A stretch of 9,205 nucleotides of DNA from Oscillospiraceae bacterium (GTDB taxonomy: Bacteria; Bacillota; Clostridia; Oscillospirales; Acutalibacteraceae), in assembly GCA_031273775.1 (NCBI GenBank), contig JAISRF010000150.1:1-9205 (forward strand). The letters are read 5' to 3'. How positions within the stretch are numbered: position 1 is the first letter of the stretch; each line of letters opens with the position of its first letter. The position numbers were made by a program, and so were the translations under genes. Below the pieces are notes generated by a model, which saw only the letters and a program-made list of their open reading frames with translations, ran no database searches and was not told the origin of the DNA. Of the stretch, positions 6,900 through 9,205 are shown one piece after another.

Positions 6900-8519
6900 T
6901 TATTCAGGTATGGACGTCCGCGCTTTTAATTCCAGCAAATCCAAAATGTCAACCGCATTGTCCGCGTTGATGTCCGAGCGGATAAAATCTGCGGTTCCCG
7001 ACGTCAGAACGGTGATTTTGAGCAGGTGATTCTTAATCGGATCAAAATCCGCCCCAAACGCCTTCGCGTCTGCCAGCGCGCTTTCAAACGCCTGAACCTG
7101 TTCCGGGTTGTACCCTGCGGTGTCAAAAGCATCTGCGGCGGCGACCAATTCGTCAAGAGTCATGGTGACGGCCCCCGCCGGCAGGGAGGCATATTCATTG
7201 TATACCCCGAAAAAGCATCCCACGCGAAGAGCGGCGGGCGTTTGCCCGGCGTTCGCTTTCAGCTGGCAGGTCGAGAGGACAGTTACGGTTTCGTTGAAAT
7301 AAGCCGCGAAAGCGCCGCTCTGGGTAGTCGGATCGATGACAATCTTTGTGGTGGAAGCGTTTATTGTCTTCCATGTGCTGGTTGTGGGGTTATTGTTGTT
7401 GTAACCAAACATAATTTCTATGCCTGACGTTGTGTTTAGCGGGTTTCCGCTTGCATCCAGCGCCTGAGCCATGAAGAAGACGCTTGTATATTTGCCTGGG
7501 GCGGCGGGCGGGTTATCAGGACTGGACGAGTTCCTGTATGCCATCAGCAGTTGGTAATTGTCTGTTCCGTTCCATGTAACTTGGGAATAATAGGGACCGA
7601 TTTTATCGAGATCCACGCCCATTGCCGTTGCTGTGTCCGCAGTTGCGGTTTGCCTGTTGTCCCCGCTGGGACGCGGAACCGCCCACAGCTCTGTTACCTC
7701 ACGGCTCATACCCTGCCACGCCGATATCAGGTTGTTGTAAACAACACCGCTCGGGGTGAAAGCGCGCAGGGCGGTGAGGGCGTTCTCAAAAGCCTGTATC
7801 TGCCCCGCGTCGTATCCGCTTATATCAACCGCTTGGGCGGCGTCAATCAAAGCCTGTGCGCTCATGGACGCGTATCCGTCCGGCAGCAGGACGGTTTGGG
7901 TATATGTCCCGATGATACATCCCAAACGCAGGACGGGCGGGCTGCCATTGGGCAGCAATTTGATGCTCGTGACCGCGGTACCGGTAAAATATGCCGCTGC
8001 GTTTGAAGTACTTGACGTGAAACTTTGCGATCCCGAGAATGTGCTCCATGAAGTCGGGTAGCCGACGTTGGCGTTGTTAAACTGAAATTCAAATTTTCCG
8101 TGGTCAGTGTTGACAGAAGTCCATGCGCCTAAGTCAGAAGTATATCCTTGAAAACAGAAAGTAATATTTGAATATTTGCTCAGCGGCGCGTATGAACCCG
8201 CTCCACCCGCCGGGACATATGGAAAGGTAAACAGGTCGTTGGAACTCGATACGGTCAAATCCATATAATAAGGGCCGATTTGTTCCGCTGTCCTGTTCAT
8301 CGCGGTCAGGATTGCCGGGGTTGTGGCGATTTGGTTTTCAGTGCGCGGAACCGCCCACAGTTCGCGCGCTTCGCGGGACAAGCCCTGCCATGCGGTTATG
8401 AGGTTTTGAATTGCCGTTTGCTCCGATGTGTCGGCATTTACGCCGAAGGTTGCCGACCACGGCAGAACCGCCGCCATAGCCAGACACAGGAACAGAGATA
8501 AGATTCGCTTGTTTTTCAT
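6900..8519 (-). CDS. Secreted tandem-repeat protein with single dockerin-like C-terminal motif
   Basis: I recognise no named family for the main domain. The 539 residues begin with a signal peptide: MKNKR, a hydrophobic core to about residue 20, and probable cleavage after NA at about 29. Two copies of one unit follow (39-254 and 263-488). Each opens with a helix (NLITAWQGLSREARELWAVP; second copy NLISAWQGMSREVTELWAVP), then IGPYY, then a Thr/Ser/Asn-rich, probably beta-sandwich stretch reaching LRLGC or LRVGC. Each closes with a helical hairpin resembling FIVAR repeats (ISGYDAGQIQAFENAL; second copy TAGYNPEQVQAFESAL). Residues 516-527 carry DINADNAVDILD, a dockerin-type calcium loop, but only one half. 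No catalytic motif is visible. Start ATG 8519 has GGAGGG seven bases upstream. It lies between two paralogous hydrolase genes, so a role in binding polysaccharide or in cell-surface attachment is plausible; this is inference. The 139 bp upstream show no clear promoter or terminator. Confidence 0.85.
   Translation of the reverse strand: MKNKRILSLFLCLAMAAVLPWSATFGVNADTSEQTAIQNLITAWQGLSREARELWAVPRTENQIATTPAILTAMNRTAEQIGPYYMDLTVSSSNDLFTFPYVPAGGAGSYAPLSKYSNITFCFQGYTSDLGAWTSVNTDHGKFEFQFNNANVGYPTSWSTFSGSQSFTSSTSNAAAYFTGTAVTSIKLLPNGSPPVLRLGCIIGTYTQTVLLPDGYASMSAQALIDAAQAVDISGYDAGQIQAFENALTALRAFTPSGVVYNNLISAWQGMSREVTELWAVPRPSGDNRQTATADTATAMGVDLDKIGPYYSQVTWNGTDNYQLLMAYRNSSSPDNPPAAPGKYTSVFFMAQALDASGNPLNTTSGIEIMFGYNNNNPTTSTWKTINASTTKIVIDPTTQSGAFAAYFNETVTVLSTCQLKANAGQTPAALRVGCFFGVYNEYASLPAGAVTMTLDELVAAADAFDTAGYNPEQVQAFESALADAKAFGADFDPIKNHLLKITVLTSGTADFIRSDINADNAVDILDLLELKARTSIPE
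6939..6974 (-). other. Dockerin-like calcium-binding half repeat
   Basis: This encodes residues 516-527 of the secreted protein. D516, N518, D520, V523 and D527 occupy positions 1, 3, 5, 8 and 12 of the dockerin/EF-hand loop. The usual glycine at position 6 is Asn. A canonical type I dockerin has two such halves; here the protein ends 12 residues after the first. Confidence 0.6.
7056..7733 (-). repeat. Second copy of the ~220-residue unit in the secreted protein
   Basis: This encodes residues 263-488. It aligns with the first copy through the opening helix, the LWAVPR and IGPYY motifs, the LRVGC strand and the closing helical hairpin. The middle is strongly diverged. The 17-base segment CGCGGAACCGCCCACAG at 7672-7688 is identical to 8344-8360 in the first copy. 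Confidence 0.8.
7758..8405 (-). repeat. First copy of the ~220-residue unit in the secreted protein
   Basis: This encodes residues 39-254, starting just after the signal peptide region. The unit order is helix, beta-rich domain, then FIVAR-like helical hairpin. DNA identity to the second copy survives mainly over the LWAVPR codons (8344-8360), so the duplication is old. Confidence 0.8.
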
Positions 8520-8658
8520 TATTGAGCCCTCCGTTTTTATTGGTGTTTCTTCGCAGTCAGCCCTTTGCCGTGACCGTTTTCAGCCATACCTCAATTGTTA
8601 TCCCTTCCTTTCATTTTTTGAGAACAGGTTTTGAGTCTGTTTCCGGCAGTAAATGCCG

Positions 8659-9205
8659 TTAGTCCCGCGTAATCGCGACGGCAATGTCCTTTCCCCACGC
8701 GGGCGCGGTGAGGGTCAGATAGCCGTCCGCCGCCGCTGCAACACTTTTGCCCAAACTCACCCCCGTCCATGTATCGATCCAGCGAACGTGGTAGACGCCG
8801 TCGCCCAGACGCACACTCAGCGTAAGGTTATCGAAGGTGGTGACCGCCTTGTTTATTTGTGAGAACCGGCTGTCGTACAACCACAGATAGGCGTAGTCCG
8901 CGCCTCTGTATCCCTGTACCTCTACGGCGGAATCGGACGGGCTGACGTTGCGCGTGTCCACCATCACCATTCCCGCGTCATTCCAAGGAATGTGCGCGGC
9001 CATTTCAGACACCACCTGATAATCCCAATAGCCGTTTACATTGTCCAAAAGAGTCCAAAACCAGTTGGCTCCCGTACCCGCGCCGCCGCCCATAAGCCCG
9101 ATCCAGTTTTGCTGATGGAAGTTTACAAGGTCGGCGTCCAAAGAAGCCGGCACATTGCGGTTGAGACCGATTTCCCCGAACATCACAGGCCGCTGGTAAA
9201 GCTGC
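8659..9205 (-). CDS. Cellulase-like (GH5/clan GH-A) glycoside hydrolase, 3' part only
   Basis: The frame is open from the window edge (codon at 9204) to TAA at 8659, giving the last 181 residues of a larger enzyme. RPVMFGEIG, encoded at about 9189-9163, contains the probable nucleophile Glu and matches RPSFYGEIG of the hydrolase at 5134-6813. Matches continue through DADLVNFHQQNW, GLMGG, the WFW segment, HIPW and YAYLWLYDSR to the ending TAPAWGKDIAV. The last ~100 residues form the C-terminal beta domain of the PF12904-like type. The acid/base Glu and any signal peptide lie outside the window. It is followed after 139 bp by the secreted tandem-repeat gene. A short ATG inside it (GTG or ATG near 9183) is not the real start, because the homologous frame continues upstream. 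Confidence 0.88.
   Translation of the reverse strand, partial: QLYQRPVMFGEIGLNRNVPASLDADLVNFHQQNWIGLMGGGAGTGANWFWTLLDNVNGYWDYQVVSEMAAHIPWNDAGMVMVDTRNVSPSDSAVEVQGYRGADYAYLWLYDSRFSQINKAVTTFDNLTLSVRLGDGVYHVRWIDTWTGVSLGKSVAAAADGYLTLTAPAWGKDIAVAITRD

Noticed and set aside
8537..8587. 16-codon minus-strand micro-ORF upstream of the secreted protein gene
   Set aside because: The purine tract GAGG is only one base from its ATG and the next one is too far away. The peptide has no recognisable leader feature.
8644..8658. Small hairpin CGGCA / TGCCG just after the stop of the partial hydrolase
   Set aside because: The stem is only 5 bp with a 5-base loop and is not followed by a T run on the minus strand, so it does not qualify as a terminator.

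Overview
The window is a compact gene block in which every supported gene lies on the minus strand, so transcription runs from high to low coordinates. Strong purine-rich Shine-Dalgarno sites, the use of TTG and GTG starts, a Gram-positive-style signal peptide and a dockerin-like calcium motif suggest a Bacillota/Clostridia-type anaerobe, probably a plant- or gut-polysaccharide degrader. That placement is an inference from style; the window holds no marker gene.

In transcription order the layout is as follows. (1) 9205-8659: the 3' end of a cellulase-like (GH5/clan GH-A type) glycoside hydrolase, cut by the window edge. (2) 8519-6900: a secreted protein of 539 residues with two copies of a ~220-residue unit, ending in a single dockerin-like EF-hand half. 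I recognise no named family for its main domain. (3) 6813-5134: a complete GH-A-type hydrolase with an N-terminal DUF5060-like beta domain, paralogous to (1). (4) 5111-2778: a GH2 beta-mannosidase-like enzyme. (5) 2678-2481: a 65-codon remnant of an FAD-dependent oxidoreductase whose first and last segments are joined in frame, with the middle missing. (6) 2399-990 (probably starting near 2441): a full FAD-dependent oxidoreductase. (7) 945-1: the first 315 residues of another FAD-dependent oxidoreductase, running off the window. Gaps between neighbours are 22-139 bp, and no convincing rho-independent terminator is seen between them, so one or two operons are likely.

The likely biology is glycan use. 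The two hydrolases that are complete have no signal peptide and would work in the cytoplasm on imported oligosaccharides; beta-mannosidase chemistry points to manno- or mixed glycans. The tandem-repeat protein is exported and may bind polysaccharide or the cell surface. The FAD enzymes could oxidise a sugar or aglycone, but their substrate cannot be read from sequence. There is no transporter, regulator, RNA gene, CRISPR array or transposase in the window.

The points most worth a second look are the collapsed FAD gene and its 16-bp direct repeat with the next gene, the missing conventional start codon for that next gene, the unnamed tandem-repeat secreted protein between two paralogous hydrolases, and the coupling of glycosidases with flavin oxidoreductases. 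I did not find a clearly new defence or mobile system here.
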